A DNA stretch of 64,000 bases from DIGJ01 sp041821315 (GCA_041821315.1 JBGUEO010000020.1:14561-78560), one strand, 5' to 3'. Shown: positions 24,348 through 33,906, numbered from the stretch's first letter. Numbers and translations: made by a program. Notes: a model not told the origin generated them from the letters alone.

Positions 24348-25367
24348 CTGGAACAGGGAAGGATAAGGATTAAAGATATCGCGGAAGAACTAGGAGTAAG
24401 TACAGCTACCGTTTCAAATGTAATTCATGGAAAAACACATAAAATATCAGATCAGACAGTGTATAAAGTACAAGAACAACTCGAAAAGAGTGGATATATT
24501 CCGAATATGGCCGCAGTTTTATTAGCACAAAATACATCACGGATCGTATGTGTGGTTTTGTCGGATGATATAAAGTATGAGGGAAAAATGATGGAAGATC
24601 CATTTGTAAGTGGTATTTTAAATGGATTATCAAAAGAATTATCAAAAAGTGATTATTTTATGATGGTGAAAGAAGAAGCAAATTTGAATGAGATTGTGCG
24701 ATATGCTTCGATGTGGAATATGGCGGGGCTTATTTTGATTGGGTACTGTCTACAAGATTATAAGGAAATTCGAAATAAAATGCATATTCCTTTTGTTGTG
24801 ATTGATTCTTACCAAAAAAATGTGCATAATTTCTCTGATGTTGGTATTGATAATATGGATGGTGGATTGCAAGCGGGAAGATATTTAATTGAAAAGGGTC
24901 ATACTAAGATTATGTATTTGGCGGATAACAAGCAAGCCTGTGATTATGACAGATATCTTGGTCTTGTAAAAGCATTTTGGGAGAAAAACATCGCGTATAG
25001 CGAGAATCACTATAAATTGGTAGCGCGAAATGTAGAAAGGAGACAAGAAGACTATAAAATTCTTTTTAGCGAGTTATCAAATTATACGGCTGCATTTTGT
25101 GCCTCTGACGTATATGCAATCGAGTTTATGAAATATTTAATGAGTCTAGGGATAAAGATTCCGGAAGATTTTTCAATAGTAGGGTTTGACAATATTCCAC
25201 TGGCAAAGGCGGTATATCCCGAGTTGACGACAATATCGCAAAACGTTTATGATCGAGCCAAAATTGCAGTTGCATTATTACAAGAACTAATCGAAGGAAA
25301 AGCGGCGAGAACCGTAATATTACCAGTTTCAATCGTTGTTCGAGATAGTGTAAATAAATTGAAATAA
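24348..25367 (+). CDS. LacI-family transcriptional regulator, probable CTG start
   Basis: A 339-residue LacI/GalR regulator. The HTH, IKDIAEELGVSTATVSNVIH, begins eight residues from the proposed start, as expected for the family. No ATG or GTG lies in frame before the HTH. CTG at 24348 has a very strong AAGGAGGG seven bases upstream, better than the distant TTG at 24270 or TTG codons between. The ligand domain ends with the usual SIVGFDNIPLAKAVYPELTT. No sugar genes adjoin it; the MATE pump downstream is separated by a terminator. Its regulon is unknown. Confidence 0.85.
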   Translation: MEQGRIRIKDIAEELGVSTATVSNVIHGKTHKISDQTVYKVQEQLEKSGYIPNMAAVLLAQNTSRIVCVVLSDDIKYEGKMMEDPFVSGILNGLSKELSKSDYFMMVKEEANLNEIVRYASMWNMAGLILIGYCLQDYKEIRNKMHIPFVVIDSYQKNVHNFSDVGIDNMDGGLQAGRYLIEKGHTKIMYLADNKQACDYDRYLGLVKAFWEKNIAYSENHYKLVARNVERRQEDYKILFSELSNYTAAFCASDVYAIEFMKYLMSLGIKIPEDFSIVGFDNIPLAKAVYPELTTISQNVYDRAKIAVALLQELIEGKAARTVILPVSIVVRDSVNKLK

Positions 25368-25369
25368 AA

Positions 25370-25408
25370 AGAATGGACATAATGCACAAATTATGTCCAT
25401 TCTTTTTA
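25370..25408 (+). terminator. Terminator of the second LacI gene
   Basis: AGAATGGACATAAT (25370-25383) pairs with ATTATGTCCATTCT (25390-25403), a perfect 14-bp stem with 6-base loop, then TTTTT. Confidence 0.85.
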
Positions 25409-25431
25409 TAATGGGTTACGCGGTTAACCTA

Positions 25432-25459
25432 TTGTAGTAAAAGGGATTTGTGCTAAAAT
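25432..25459 (+). promoter_or_regulatory. Promoter of the MATE gene
   Basis: TTGTAG (25432-25437), a 16-bp spacer and TAAAAT (25454-25459), about 50 bp before the start codon. Confidence 0.5.
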
Positions 25460-25510
25460 ATTAAATGATAAGTATGGTATAGATACGTTCAAGCTGGAGG
25501 ATAGGAATCA

Positions 25511-26851
25511 ATGAGTGACAAAAGAAGTTATGGCAAGGAAATGTTGTTAATTGGGGTACCAATTACGTTGCAAAGCATTATACAAGCATCGTATGGCTTG
25601 GTGGATCAATTTATGGTGGGGAGACTGGGAACTGTTAGTATTGCAGGAAGTGGAATTGGTGCGACATTTTCTAGCCTTGTTATTGTGACACTTTCTGCAA
25701 TAGCTGCAGTAGCTTCCATTCTAATTACGCAATATTATGGAAGTCAGAATAAGCAGGGAATTATTCAAAGTTTTTATGCTTGTTTTTACGTTGCAATGTT
25801 AGTTATGCTAGTATTTGTAATTCCGTCACTGATTACTCCAAAGCAAATTATAGCCTTATATACAACTGATTTTGAAACAATACAAATGGCTAGTCGTTAT
25901 CTTAGAATAGTTGTGCTTAGTTTTTTTCCAATGACAATTAGCTTACTCCTTTCTTCCTTATTAAGAAGTTTGGAAAACAGCCGACCTCCGATGTATGCCA
26001 GTGCCGTTTCAATGGGAAGTAATGTTGTATTTAACTATATTTTTATTTTTGGAAAATTTGGAATGCCAAGACTTGGATTAATAGGAGCTGGAATTGGAAC
26101 GTTGATTGCTCGAAGCATAGAGGCTATCCTTTTAATTGTATTTCTACTTAAAAAAGGGTATTTGTATAATGCAAATTTCCGATTGAGAGGAGGAAATCGT
26201 TTCTTTTATCAAAAAATAGCAGGAATGATGATTCCTATTTTACTCAATGAGTTTTTATGGAGCTTAGGTGAAAATATATATGCAATAATATATGGAAGAA
26301 TAGGAATACAATCTCTTGCAGCCGTTACGCTAACCAATCCAATGCAGTCTATGTTTATTGGTATGTTTACTGGAATTTCAACTGCAGCAGCTATTATGGT
26401 GGGAAAACGATTGGGGTGCGACAACAAAAAAGAAGCATATGAAGTGTCCATATTTATATTGAAGGTAAGTTTCTTGGGTTCTGTCATAACAAGTGTTTTA
26501 CTTATTTTAATCGCAAAGCCATATGTAACCTTGTTTCGCGTTGAACCAGAGGTAGCAAAAATGACGAAATATCTGATCTATGCGTTGGCAGTTGTCCTAT
26601 GTGCAAAGATTATGAATATGGTGTTAGCGGGAGGAATTATTCGCAGCGGTGGGAATACACGTTATACATTATTTATTGATTTGATTGGAACATGGATATT
26701 TGGAGTGCCGCTTGGTATCGTTGCAGCAACTATATTGAAACTTCCTGTATATCAGGTCTATTTTATTTTGTCACAAGAAGAAGTCGTTCGTTTGGTGCTG
26801 GGATTTTTGGTATTTCACAAAAGAAAATGGATGAAGAATATCACAAAATAA
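25511..26851 (+). CDS. MATE family efflux transporter
   Basis: A 446-residue membrane protein with about 12 helices in two repeats. The start MLLIGVPITLQSIIQASYGL and the motif VDQFMVGRLGTVSIAGSG are typical of MATE Na+ or H+ coupled exporters, and the second repeat begins near residue 240 (MMIPILLNEFLWSLGENIYA). GGAGGATAGGAATCA precedes the ATG. Substrates could be drugs or metabolites. No regulator shares its transcript. Confidence 0.92.
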   Translation: MSDKRSYGKEMLLIGVPITLQSIIQASYGLVDQFMVGRLGTVSIAGSGIGATFSSLVIVTLSAIAAVASILITQYYGSQNKQGIIQSFYACFYVAMLVMLVFVIPSLITPKQIIALYTTDFETIQMASRYLRIVVLSFFPMTISLLLSSLLRSLENSRPPMYASAVSMGSNVVFNYIFIFGKFGMPRLGLIGAGIGTLIARSIEAILLIVFLLKKGYLYNANFRLRGGNRFFYQKIAGMMIPILLNEFLWSLGENIYAIIYGRIGIQSLAAVTLTNPMQSMFIGMFTGISTAAAIMVGKRLGCDNKKEAYEVSIFILKVSFLGSVITSVLLILIAKPYVTLFRVEPEVAKMTKYLIYALAVVLCAKIMNMVLAGGIIRSGGNTRYTLFIDLIGTWIFGVPLGIVAATILKLPVYQVYFILSQEEVVRLVLGFLVFHKRKWMKNITK

Positions 26852-26856
26852 TAAAA

Positions 26857-26902
26857 GGAAGCCCGATTTGTAAAAAAATATTATTTTACAAATCTGACTT
26901 CC
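26857..26902. terminator. Bidirectional terminator after the MATE gene
   Basis: A 19-bp stem with two mismatches between 26857-26875 and 26884-26902 (GGAAG, GATTTGTAAAA and complements) lies between the convergent genes ending at 26851 and 26924. Confidence 0.7.
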
Positions 26903-26923
26903 CCTTCTAGTTTGGATTGTAAC

Positions 26924-27211
26924 TTAAATTTCTTGATACCGTATGAATATTTTATCTTCACCACATACATGTTTGGTTCCATCTTTATCTAAGATAATAT
27001 AGTCACCATCTCCTATAAAGGTGCGTCCTCTTCGGTGTTGAATATAAGGGCAAACAACTTCGCCAGTTGTTCGCTTTATTTTAACGAGAGAATCGGTTAT
27101 AATCCAACCTTTAGTTATAACATCGGCAAATAGTGCAAATCCATCTTCTAAGTTTTTATCTGGTTCATATGGGAAAACATCTGCTTGTAGAGCGGTTCGT
27201 ACACACTTCAT
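26924..27211 (-). CDS. Small PGDYG-like domain protein
   Basis: A 95-residue soluble protein of unknown function. The C-terminal half, GDGDYIILDKDGTKHVCGED then KIFIRYQEI, resembles the PGDYG domain. The N-terminal half contains CPYIQHRRGRTF. On the minus strand GAGGAGG is about 8 bases before the ATG. The promoter region is shared back-to-back with the chemoreceptor gene at 27393. There is no enzymatic motif. Confidence 0.65.
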   Translation of the reverse strand: MKCVRTALQADVFPYEPDKNLEDGFALFADVITKGWIITDSLVKIKRTTGEVVCPYIQHRRGRTFIGDGDYIILDKDGTKHVCGEDKIFIRYQEI

Positions 27212-27331
27212 AGAATACCTCCTCTCGATTGAGAATTAAGTAAAAATAAGCTTCTTATACTGTTAATTATATAGCAAAATATGGGAAATATCAACTGCTT
27301 TAGAAAAAATTTGAAGGAGAAAAAGATATTA

Positions 27332-27360
27332 TTGTACTATTTATTGAAATGTATTATAAT
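27332..27360 (+). promoter_or_regulatory. Promoter of the chemoreceptor gene
   Basis: TTGTAC (27332-27337), a 17-bp spacer and a perfect TATAAT (27355-27360), about 33 bp before the ATG. Confidence 0.65.
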
Positions 27361-27392
27361 TAAGAAAAACTGCACATAAAGGAGATAATCGT

Positions 27393-29474
27393 ATGCGGAT
27401 TAAACATTACAGTACCAAAATGCTGGTAACTTTATTGCCAGTTGTGTTAGTTGGCACCATCTTACTTACCTATATCAGTTCAATAAAAAGCATGCAAGCG
27501 ATTAGTAATCAGGTAGATCAAACAATGCAGGCTGAACTGGATTCTAAAGTAACTGGAATTTCTAAGAAGATAGATGCAGTAGGATTAATGGCAGCTGTGA
27601 TTGCAAAGCAAGTAGGAAATTCCTATACGTTTACTAGCTTAGAAGATTATGAAAAACATTTTTCTGAAATTATTTTAGAAGAAGATATTGTGTTAGGTGC
27701 AGGCATTTGGTTTGAACCTTATGTATATGATAAATCACAAGAGTATGTGGGACCATATGTTTATAAAGATGGAGACAAGATAACGGTAACCATGGATTAT
27801 AGCAATGCTGATTATGATTATTTCAGTCAGGAATATTATAAATTAACGATAAATGCAAAAGAACAGGCATATTTTACCGAAGCATATTATGATGAAACGT
27901 CTGGACTAGTAATGTCATCTTGTGTGTATCCAATCTATAATGAGCAAAATCAATATATCGGGTGTGTCTCAGTTGATATTGATTTAAGTTCGGTACAAGA
28001 ACTTGTAAACTCTGTTCAAATTGGGAAAAATGGAGAAGCATGTCTACTAAATAGTAAGGGTGTTTATTTGAGTACACAAGATACCGATAAAATCATGAAG
28101 ATGTCAATCACAGATGAGTCCAACGCTTCTCTTGCAAAAGCAGGAGAACAAATGCTGTCAGCCGAAACTGGACGGGTCAATTATAAGGTTGGTTCGGAGA
28201 TTTATAATGTTTATTTTGAAAATATTCCAACACTAAATTGGAAGCTTGGAATTCGAATGCCGTTTAGTGAACTGAATCAACCAGTAAAAGAATTGCAAAA
28301 TTTATTGATTTTAATTAGCATCCTCATCAATCTTTTAATTATTATAGCGATTCTTTTATTTGTTCGAAGAATGGCGAAGCATTTAAAGGCAATCAATCAC
28401 TTTGCAACAGAACTTTCAGAAGGTAACTTTACAATTGAACCGTTGCACATTAAGGGACATGATGAACTAAGCCAAATGGGTGAAGCTATGAATAAGATGT
28501 ATACGGAGAATAAGTCTGTAATTATGATGATTGCCGAGCAATTTAAGAAAATTGGGAATGATAGTATACAATTACATACAACAACGTCAGATTTGCAAAA
28601 TTATTTTGTGGATATTCGAAATGCAATTCAAACCATAAATGAGGACATGATGACTTCGAGTGCAGCGACAGAAGAACTTCTTGCATCCTCTCAAAACGTA
28701 AATGATGCCGTAACACAATTGTCAAGCCAGGCAAAGCAAAGCAATAGCATGACGATTGATATTCGTAATCGCGCACTTGGAATTCAAAAAGATAGTTTGG
28801 ACTCCTTTGAAAAAGCAGAAATGCTTGCAAAAGAATATGAAGGCAATTTAAATGGCAGCATGAAAAAGGCTGAGGTTGTGGAAACGATTGGTGTTATGGC
28901 AGAGTCTATTTCTCAAATTGCAGAACAAATCAATTTGCTATCATTAAATGCATCAATTGAAGCAGCACGTGCAGGTGACCAAGGAAAAGGATTTGCTGTG
29001 GTTGCCAGTGAAATTGGAAAGCTTGCGAATGAAACAGAACGAACCGTAGATGAAATTCGTAAGACAATTAGTGAAATTCATATGGCGTTTAGTGATTTGA
29101 CAGAGGATGCAAAACATTTGGTATCTTTTATAGGAGAAACAGTTACACCAGATTACAATCGATTTGCAGAAGTGGCAAAACAGTATGAGCAAGATGCTGA
29201 GAGTTTTGAATCGATTATTGGAAACATAACAAATATGACAAAAGGAATTCAAAAAACAATGGATGAAATCAATCTTGCGATTGGAGATATAGCACAGGCA
29301 GCACAAAATACAGCAGACCGCAGTGGAGGAATTACTGGAAGTGCAGAGGATTTGTCCGTGGTAGTAAAAGAAGTAACAACAATGGCTGAAAATCAAAAAG
29401 AGATGTCAAATCAGATGGATCTAGTTGTGAAAAAGTTCCGATTGGATGATGTTGGAAGTAATGCTACAAAATAA
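27393..29474 (+). CDS. Methyl-accepting chemotaxis protein with dCache-type sensor
   Basis: A 693-residue transmembrane receptor. One membrane helix lies at about residues 9-29 and a second at about 305-327; between them is a double-Cache extracellular domain (motifs GAGIWFEPYVYD and IGCVSVDIDLSSVQELV). A HAMP linker follows, then the signalling hairpin with ASIEAARAGDQGKGFAVVAS and EIGKLANET, where CheA and CheW bind. It should sense a small extracellular ligand and control motility. AAAGGAGA precedes the ATG. No other chemotaxis gene is in the window. Confidence 0.93.
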   Translation: MRIKHYSTKMLVTLLPVVLVGTILLTYISSIKSMQAISNQVDQTMQAELDSKVTGISKKIDAVGLMAAVIAKQVGNSYTFTSLEDYEKHFSEIILEEDIVLGAGIWFEPYVYDKSQEYVGPYVYKDGDKITVTMDYSNADYDYFSQEYYKLTINAKEQAYFTEAYYDETSGLVMSSCVYPIYNEQNQYIGCVSVDIDLSSVQELVNSVQIGKNGEACLLNSKGVYLSTQDTDKIMKMSITDESNASLAKAGEQMLSAETGRVNYKVGSEIYNVYFENIPTLNWKLGIRMPFSELNQPVKELQNLLILISILINLLIIIAILLFVRRMAKHLKAINHFATELSEGNFTIEPLHIKGHDELSQMGEAMNKMYTENKSVIMMIAEQFKKIGNDSIQLHTTTSDLQNYFVDIRNAIQTINEDMMTSSAATEELLASSQNVNDAVTQLSSQAKQSNSMTIDIRNRALGIQKDSLDSFEKAEMLAKEYEGNLNGSMKKAEVVETIGVMAESISQIAEQINLLSLNASIEAARAGDQGKGFAVVASEIGKLANETERTVDEIRKTISEIHMAFSDLTEDAKHLVSFIGETVTPDYNRFAEVAKQYEQDAESFESIIGNITNMTKGIQKTMDEINLAIGDIAQAAQNTADRSGGITGSAEDLSVVVKEVTTMAENQKEMSNQMDLVVKKFRLDDVGSNATK

Positions 29475-29499
29475 AAAAAACGAGTGGTAAAAAAATCAT

Positions 29500-29586
29500 A
29501 AAATGTCATACGTTCAAACTAAGTGAAAATGGTTATTCTCTGTTTAGAGGAAATCATTGAATCAAGGTTTGAACGTATGACATTTT
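29500..29586. repeat. Long perfect inverted repeat between convergent genes
   Basis: Two perfect 20-bp arms, AAAATGTCATACGTTCAAAC (29500-29519) and its reverse complement (29567-29586), enclose 47 bases that can pair further with gaps. It lies between the stop codons of the chemoreceptor and the convergent SDR gene. It could be a bidirectional terminator or a small non-autonomous hairpin repeat. Confidence 0.7.
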
Positions 29587-29615
29587 AGAGTTTTGATAAA
29601 TGTAGAATGCATGAG

Positions 29616-30347
29616 TTAAATCCAAGCACCGTCTAGATTAATGATTTGTCCAGATAAGTATTCATTTTTGTGCGTAATAGAATATACAAAATCTGCAACT
29701 TCTTCCGCTCGCCCGAGGCGGTTGGCAGGAATATCATCAATTAAATCCAGTAGTTCGTCATCTGCAAGCCAATGATTCATTTCGGTATCAATTGCACCAC
29801 AAGCTACTGCGTTCACTTGTATATTGGAAGGTGCAAGTTCTTTTGCGAGTGCTTTGGTGAAAGCATTAATACCGCCCTTTGTTGTGGAATATGCAACTTC
29901 ACAAGACGCTCCTACATTACCCCAAACGGAGGAAATATTTATAATTTTTCCTTTTTTTTGTGCAATCATTCCGGGAACTGCGAGGCGACAACAGTTAAAA
30001 ACAGAGGTGAGGTTTGTTTGCACCAAGCGATTCCAGTCTTCAATGGACATGTCAGTGAGTAAGCCAATATAGGAGATACCGGCATTGTTAACGACTATAT
30101 CAAGAGTCGCATATTGCTTTTTGATTTGCAAAAATAAATTCTCGCAGGCACAGTAATCCCCGATATCTCCAACATAAGAGAGGCAAGATACTTGATAGCC
30201 TTCAATTTCTTTTTTTACCTGTTCGAGTAGGTCTTCGTTCTGGATGCAATTAATGACTACATTATATCCCTTCTTTGCATATTTTATAGCAATTGCTTTT
30301 CCAATTCCTCTGGAAGCACCAGTGACTAAAACGGTTTTTTTATTCAT
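29616..30347 (-). CDS. Short-chain dehydrogenase/reductase (FabG-like)
   Basis: A 243-residue SDR. The Rossmann glycine motif TGASRGIG is near residue 9, NNAGIS near residue 90, catalytic Ser in INISSVWGN and the catalytic YxxxK as YSTTKGG. The end YLSGQIINLDGAW is typical of 3-oxoacyl-ACP reductase-like enzymes. The start at 30347 has AAAGGAG nine bases upstream on the minus strand. It is not near other fatty-acid genes, so it may act on another ketone substrate. Confidence 0.88.
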   Translation of the reverse strand: MNKKTVLVTGASRGIGKAIAIKYAKKGYNVVINCIQNEDLLEQVKKEIEGYQVSCLSYVGDIGDYCACENLFLQIKKQYATLDIVVNNAGISYIGLLTDMSIEDWNRLVQTNLTSVFNCCRLAVPGMIAQKKGKIINISSVWGNVGASCEVAYSTTKGGINAFTKALAKELAPSNIQVNAVACGAIDTEMNHWLADDELLDLIDDIPANRLGRAEEVADFVYSITHKNEYLSGQIINLDGAWI

Positions 30348-30412
30348 AGAAATCAACTCCTTTCTACTACAATTATAACACAAGTTGTTTGGAAGTTATG
30401 TCTAATTTTTGT

Positions 30413-30441
30413 TTGTCAAAGAGTTTTGAATCTGCTATACT
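30413..30441 (+). promoter_or_regulatory. Promoter of the LytR_C-domain gene
   Basis: TTGTCA (30413-30418), a 17-bp spacer and extended -10 TGCTATACT ending at 30441. Confidence 0.6.
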
Positions 30442-30519
30442 AAAAGTTAGTCCAAACATGCGTGAAGAAGTCAATCATAGGTTTTACGCATACGAACGAT
30501 TTTTATGAGGAGAAGTATT

Positions 30520-31701
30520 GTGAAAAAGAAAAAAAAGAAAAAAAATGCCCTGCGAAAATTTTTGTATGTTTTTTTAAAGTCGATATTTATTTTATTTGCC
30601 TTTTTTGTCCTAGGATTCATTAGTTATAAGATTACATTGTTGTATTATGATAATTTTGGTGGACCAGAAGATGATAAGGTTGCAAGTATTATTAATGATT
30701 TATATGGTGAGGTAGAAGTGACTGATGTTTCCAAAAATTTGATTTATGCAATGGGTGATGATAATGAATTAAAAGCAGTTGTCCTTGAAATATTGAACAC
30801 AAATACCAATAATCTGGACTATATTACAATTCCTTTAAAATCACAGTTTGTTTTATCGAATGAACTTTATCAAAAACTGTGTGCTTCTGGTTGTGATGTG
30901 CCACAGATAATGAAACTCTCTCATTTAGATGATTATTTTACCAACAAGACGATGTATGAATATGGAGTCATTTTAATGGAAGACTTAATTGATATTGATA
31001 TCAATTATTATACGGTAGTGCCGGTTCATAAGTTTAAAGAAATGTTTAAGCAAGGGGATGCGTTTGTAGCTTATGCAGGAGATGGAAGTGAGATGCAAAG
31101 TTACTATGAATGGCATTTGAAAAAATCATACATAAAAAAAATAGCGGCCTTCCATGAAGAGGAATGGAAAGACTATATAAAAAAAATATCTTCATTTTGT
31201 GAATCAAATTTAAATACGAGGAGCAAGCTTGAATATGTAGACAACTATGCAAGAATTAATCCGAACTTAATTTATGAACATAGTTTATATGGAACATTAA
31301 ATAATAATGATTTTGAAATTAATGTAGAAGCAACAAATGAAATGATTCAAACGATTTTGTCCAATGCGTCTTATACAATAGAGCAGGCAGATACAATTAC
31401 GACGGCTACAACAAAAGTTTCACTGGGCTATACTATTCAAATTTTGAATGCAAGCCAGATTAACGGACTTGCAGCGCAGTATAAAGAAATGTTTACTACA
31501 CAAGGGTATTCCATAGCTTCCATTGGAAACTATACGGGTGAAATGGCATCACAGACGAAGATATTAGTAAATAAAGAAGGACTTGGAACGGATTTTTTAA
31601 CCTACTTTACAAATGCGGTTGTTGAAAAAGCAGAATTACCATATGGATGTGATATTCAAATTGTTCTAGGAACGGATGCGAAGACGGAACGTTATGAATA
31701 A
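30520..31701 (+). CDS. Membrane-anchored protein with LytR C-terminal domain, degenerate LCP-like
   Basis: A 393-residue protein with a very lysine-rich cytoplasmic start, one membrane helix (about residues 15-38) and a large outer part. The last ~85 residues (YTIQILNASQINGLAAQYKE onward) are a LytR_C domain. The central region is placed like an LCP catalytic domain, but the LCP arginine and aspartate motifs are not recognisable, so it may not be a functional wall-polymer ligase. GTG at 30520 is chosen because GAGGAG lies seven bases upstream; an ATG at 30505 has no such site. It is probably co-transcribed with the YitT gene 23 bp downstream. Confidence 0.75.
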   Translation: MKKKKKKKNALRKFLYVFLKSIFILFAFFVLGFISYKITLLYYDNFGGPEDDKVASIINDLYGEVEVTDVSKNLIYAMGDDNELKAVVLEILNTNTNNLDYITIPLKSQFVLSNELYQKLCASGCDVPQIMKLSHLDDYFTNKTMYEYGVILMEDLIDIDINYYTVVPVHKFKEMFKQGDAFVAYAGDGSEMQSYYEWHLKKSYIKKIAAFHEEEWKDYIKKISSFCESNLNTRSKLEYVDNYARINPNLIYEHSLYGTLNNNDFEINVEATNEMIQTILSNASYTIEQADTITTATTKVSLGYTIQILNASQINGLAAQYKEMFTTQGYSIASIGNYTGEMASQTKILVNKEGLGTDFLTYFTNAVVEKAELPYGCDIQIVLGTDAKTERYE

Positions 31702-31724
31702 ATGAAAATTGGGAGAAATGTAGA

Positions 31725-32582
31725 ATGCGTATAAAAGCAAAAAAATCATTGATTGTTATAATCGGTTCTATGTTAATGGCACTTGGAATTAATTTCTTCT
31801 TTGAGCCAATGAAGTTGGTTACTGGTGGTGTATCTGGATTTGCAATTATTGTAAAAGGACTAACAACGCAAATTATGCAGGGCGGTATTCCAGTATGGTT
31901 AACCAATCTAATAATCAATGTGTTTCTGTTTTTGGGCAGTTACCGAATTTTAGGAAAACAGTTTCTGAAAAATACAATTATAGGAACGTTAGTCTTTACT
32001 GGGTGCCTTTATTTGGTTCCTGTTATGGATTTGGCAAGAGGAGACCTTTTGCTTGCAGCAATTTTTGGTAGTGTATTATCAGGAGCTGGGCTTGGACTGA
32101 TTTTTAGTGCAGGGGCTTCCTCAGGCGGAACCGATTTGTTAGGAGCAATCTTACATCGGTTTTTTCGACATTATTCCGTAGCGCAGATGCTTTTAGTTGT
32201 AGATGGTATGATTGTACTTTTGGGTGCATTGGTATATGGAATTGATGTTGCACTGTATGCAGTGATTGCAGTTTTTATTACAACAAAAGTGATGGATGCT
32301 ATTTTAGAAGGACTTAAATTTGCAAAGCTCGCGTTGATTATATCGGCTAAGGATAAGGAAATTTCGGAAGAAATTTTATATAAGATGGGACGAGGGGTTA
32401 CGGTACTTCCGGTAAAAGGTGCATATTCTAACGATAATAAGAACATGCTTTTGTGCGCAGTAGACAAAAAAGAGATTGTGGCGCTTATGGACATAGTAGA
32501 CAAAAACGATCCAAGAGCTTTTATGATTGTGACGGATGCCCGAGAGGTACTTGGAGAGGGATTTATAGAATATAGACAGTAA
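31725..32582 (+). CDS. YitT family membrane protein (DUF161/DUF2179)
   Basis: A 285-residue protein. Five or so membrane segments (DUF161 repeats, with MLMALGINFFFEPMKLVTGG and GTDLLGAILHR) are followed by a cytoplasmic DUF2179 domain from about residue 210 (GRGVTVLPVKGAYSND). This is the standard YitT layout. The molecular function is unknown. It follows the LytR_C gene closely. Confidence 0.92.
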   Translation: MRIKAKKSLIVIIGSMLMALGINFFFEPMKLVTGGVSGFAIIVKGLTTQIMQGGIPVWLTNLIINVFLFLGSYRILGKQFLKNTIIGTLVFTGCLYLVPVMDLARGDLLLAAIFGSVLSGAGLGLIFSAGASSGGTDLLGAILHRFFRHYSVAQMLLVVDGMIVLLGALVYGIDVALYAVIAVFITTKVMDAILEGLKFAKLALIISAKDKEISEEILYKMGRGVTVLPVKGAYSNDNKNMLLCAVDKKEIVALMDIVDKNDPRAFMIVTDAREVLGEGFIEYRQ

Positions 32583-32793
32583 AAATTGTAAATTCAGGGA
32601 AAAAAGTATTAAAAAATGCGTAAAAAAGAAAAAGCACTAAAAAGTAACAAAATTTAAAGCAAAAAGCTGTATACAAGTTAGACAAAACTTTAAAAACTTA
32701 TTTGTTCATTTGAAATATAGTTAATTTAATTTAAATGGTGTATGATACACTTAGTGGTCAACAAGAGAATTGAACTTAGGGAGGAAAAATAGA

Positions 32794-33906
32794 ATGGCAA
32801 GTTTATCGCTTAAAAAAATTAATAAAACATATCCAAATGGGTTTATTGCAGTAAAGGATTTTAATCTTGAGATTGAAGACAAAGAATTTATTATTTTCGT
32901 AGGTCCATCGGGATGCGGAAAGTCAACTACACTACGTATGATTGCAGGTTTGGAAGAAATTACGACAGGTGAATTATATATTGATGGCAAACTGGTAAAT
33001 GATGTAGAACCAAAGGATAGAGATATTGCGATGGTATTCCAAAACTATGCGCTATATCCACATATGTCAGTATACGATAATATGGCATTTGGTCTTAAAT
33101 TAAGAAAAACACCAAAAGATGAAATTAATCGATTGGTTACGGAAGCAGCAAAACTTCTTGAAATTGAATCGTTATTAGATCGTAAACCAAAGGTTTTATC
33201 CGGTGGACAAAGACAGCGTGTTGCTATGGGGCGTGCAATTGTTCGTAATCCTAAGGTATTCCTTATGGATGAACCTTTATCAAACTTAGATGCAAAGCTT
33301 CGTGTTCAGATGCGTATCGTAATTTCAAAGTTACATCAAAGTCTTGAAACTACATTTGTATATGTTACACATGATCAAACAGAGGCATTAACACTTGGAA
33401 CAAGAATCGTTGTTATGAAAGATGGAATTATACAGCAAGTAGATTCACCATCCGAACTATATGACAGACCAAAGAATTTATTTGTTGCAGGATTCATTGG
33501 TTCTCCTCAGATGAACTTTATGGATGCAAAGGTAGCAAAAGATGGAGACACTGCAAAATTAATATTTGGTAAGCATGTCATCCGATTGCCAATTCCAAAG
33601 GGAAAAACTCTTTTGGATGCAGGATATGAGGGAAAAGAAGTTACATTTGGTATTCGTCCTGAAGACATTAAAGATGAAGAAATCTTTATTAATACGTTAA
33701 AAGATAGCGTAGTAGAAGGAACCGTTAAAGTATATGAGATGTTAGGTTCTGAAGTATTGTTATATTTTGAAGTAGAACAATTCGAAGTCACCGTACGTGT
33801 AGATCCTAGAACAACTGCAAGACCAGGTGATGTTATTAAGCTTGCACTTGATCCATCTAAAATGCATATATTTGATAAAGATACCGATCAAGTTATTGTT
33901 CACTAG
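32794..33906 (+). CDS. msmX: Multi-sugar ABC transporter ATPase (MsmX/UgpC)
   Basis: A 370-residue ATPase with Walker A GPSGCGKST, Q-loop VFQNYALYPHMSV, signature LSGGQRQRVAMGRAIV, Walker B VFLMDEPLSNLDA and a C-terminal TOBE/regulatory region (FGIRPEDI near residue 290). This is the shared ATPase class that powers several carbohydrate transporters encoded without their own ATPase. ATG at 32794 follows GGGAGG. It is monocistronic between its own promoter region and a terminator, which fits a shared subunit. The transporter at 10049-13052 lacks an ATPase and is a likely client. Confidence 0.93.
   Translation: MASLSLKKINKTYPNGFIAVKDFNLEIEDKEFIIFVGPSGCGKSTTLRMIAGLEEITTGELYIDGKLVNDVEPKDRDIAMVFQNYALYPHMSVYDNMAFGLKLRKTPKDEINRLVTEAAKLLEIESLLDRKPKVLSGGQRQRVAMGRAIVRNPKVFLMDEPLSNLDAKLRVQMRIVISKLHQSLETTFVYVTHDQTEALTLGTRIVVMKDGIIQQVDSPSELYDRPKNLFVAGFIGSPQMNFMDAKVAKDGDTAKLIFGKHVIRLPIPKGKTLLDAGYEGKEVTFGIRPEDIKDEEIFINTLKDSVVEGTVKVYEMLGSEVLLYFEVEQFEVTVRVDPRTTARPGDVIKLALDPSKMHIFDKDTDQVIVH

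Noticed and set aside
29772..30072. Long antisense frames over the SDR gene and similar ones over many other genes.
   Set aside because: They are shadows of well-supported genes on the opposite strand and show low-complexity or Cys/Phe-rich translations.
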